Source of the DNA: Cristatella mucedo
Lineage: Eukaryota; Bryozoa; Phylactolaemata; Cristatellidae
Direction: 5' to 3'
DNA: 64,000 nucleotides
Assembly: GCA_009760855.2 (NCBI GenBank)
Contig: WPIO01000302.1
Location: forward strand, 42,293 to 106,292
The position numbers and the translations under genes were made by a program. Positions within the stretch are counted from its first letter, which is position 1; every line of letters starts with the position of its first letter. Below, piece by piece: positions 63,670-64,000 of the stretch. The notes under the pieces were generated by a model. It saw only the letters and a list, made by a program, of their open reading frames with translations, searched no databases and was not told the DNA's origin.

Positions 63670-63785
63670 ACTCGTAGATCGTAGCACTTAGGCTGTAAGT
63701 GGGCTATTCCAAACTCTCATGCCTAACACCCTCATAGCCTTTGTGGAATTTCAGACAGAGGTACATAACATAGCATAGCAATAAG
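63670..63785 (+). mobile_element. Family-1 LINE tail
   Basis: GTAGCACTTAGGCTGTAAGTGGGC and TTTGTGGAATTTCAGACAGA match the end of the 30.25-31.8 kb copy (31700-31790). The ACATT tail is decayed. Confidence 0.85.
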
Positions 63786-63944
63786 CTCACTGCTGCCTGT
63801 GGACTGGCTTCGCTAAGTCATAGTAGTTCCGTCACGGAAAACAAGGCTGGGCCATCTTGCCCCTCGATAGAAGCTCTCATCTTGGCACGTAACTTAAGCG
63901 TACCTTTTTGAGGCCTGACGGACTTTCTTACTTTAATTAGTAGA

Positions 63945-64000
63945 TACATTGCATATGGACTGCTTCGTCAGCTTCACCTTGTTCGAGCCCTCAGGTCCTC
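63945..64000 (+). mobile_element. Family-1 LINE fragment running off the right edge
   Basis: ACTGCTTCGTCAGCTTCACC and TTCGAGCCCTCAGGTCCT align with 52423-52462 in family 1. Truncated by the window end. Confidence 0.7.

Overview
This is nuclear DNA of an invertebrate animal, moderately AT-rich. The evidence is GT-AG introns, CR1/L2-like non-LTR retrotransposons, tRNA-derived SINEs, long microsatellites and very low coding density. ShKT domains of the pattern seen here are common in cnidarians and molluscs, but the sequence does not settle the phylum.

The core of the window is two tandem paralogous genes on the minus strand: gene B (57089 to 44681) and gene A (27303 to 14959). I assembled both by hand from nine matching exons with identical intron phases. 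Each encodes a secreted zinc metalloprotease of about 400 residues. It has a signal peptide, an N-terminal conserved domain, an HEXXH catalytic exon, an exon opening with AEGVQSYF that probably carries the third zinc ligand, and two C-terminal ShKT domains. The layout resembles the anthrax-lethal-factor-like (ATLF/M34-like) zinc peptidase superfamily, here in an animal ShKT fusion. Gene B is open throughout. Gene A has one in-frame TAG and a 9-codon deletion in exon 4, with every other exon intact. The first bases of the window match the TATA region of genes A and B, so a third copy should start just off the left edge. The TATA-to-TATA spacing is about 27.4 and 29.8 kb.

Introns and intergenic DNA of the two units align in many places (for example 10.0-12.2 kb with 40.7-43.3 kb, 17.1 with 46.3 kb, 25.6 with 55.3 kb, 29.8-32.9 with 61.0-62.7 kb). 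The array therefore arose by duplication of roughly 30-kb blocks. Differences between units mark later events: LINE insertions, about 460-bp insertions at 12.24 and 19.6 kb, and a satellite at 52.86-54.2 kb.

Left part (1-14.9 kb): upstream DNA of the off-window copy, a local tandem duplication of about 3.8 kb (0.84-4.48 and 4.8-8.19 kb) with GA microsatellites in both halves, a SINE with target-site duplication, and a GC-rich island at 8.64-9.23 kb. Middle (27.4-44.6 kb): intergenic DNA with nested LINEs. Right (57.2-64 kb): upstream region of gene B and further LINE and SINE copies. Two LINE families dominate. Family 1 ends in an ACATT-type repeat. Family 2 ends in a GCGCC/GGCGC hairpin followed by ATT repeats, and one SINE carries the same hairpin tail. 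I found no bacterial-type genes, CRISPR arrays or convincing tRNA/rRNA genes.
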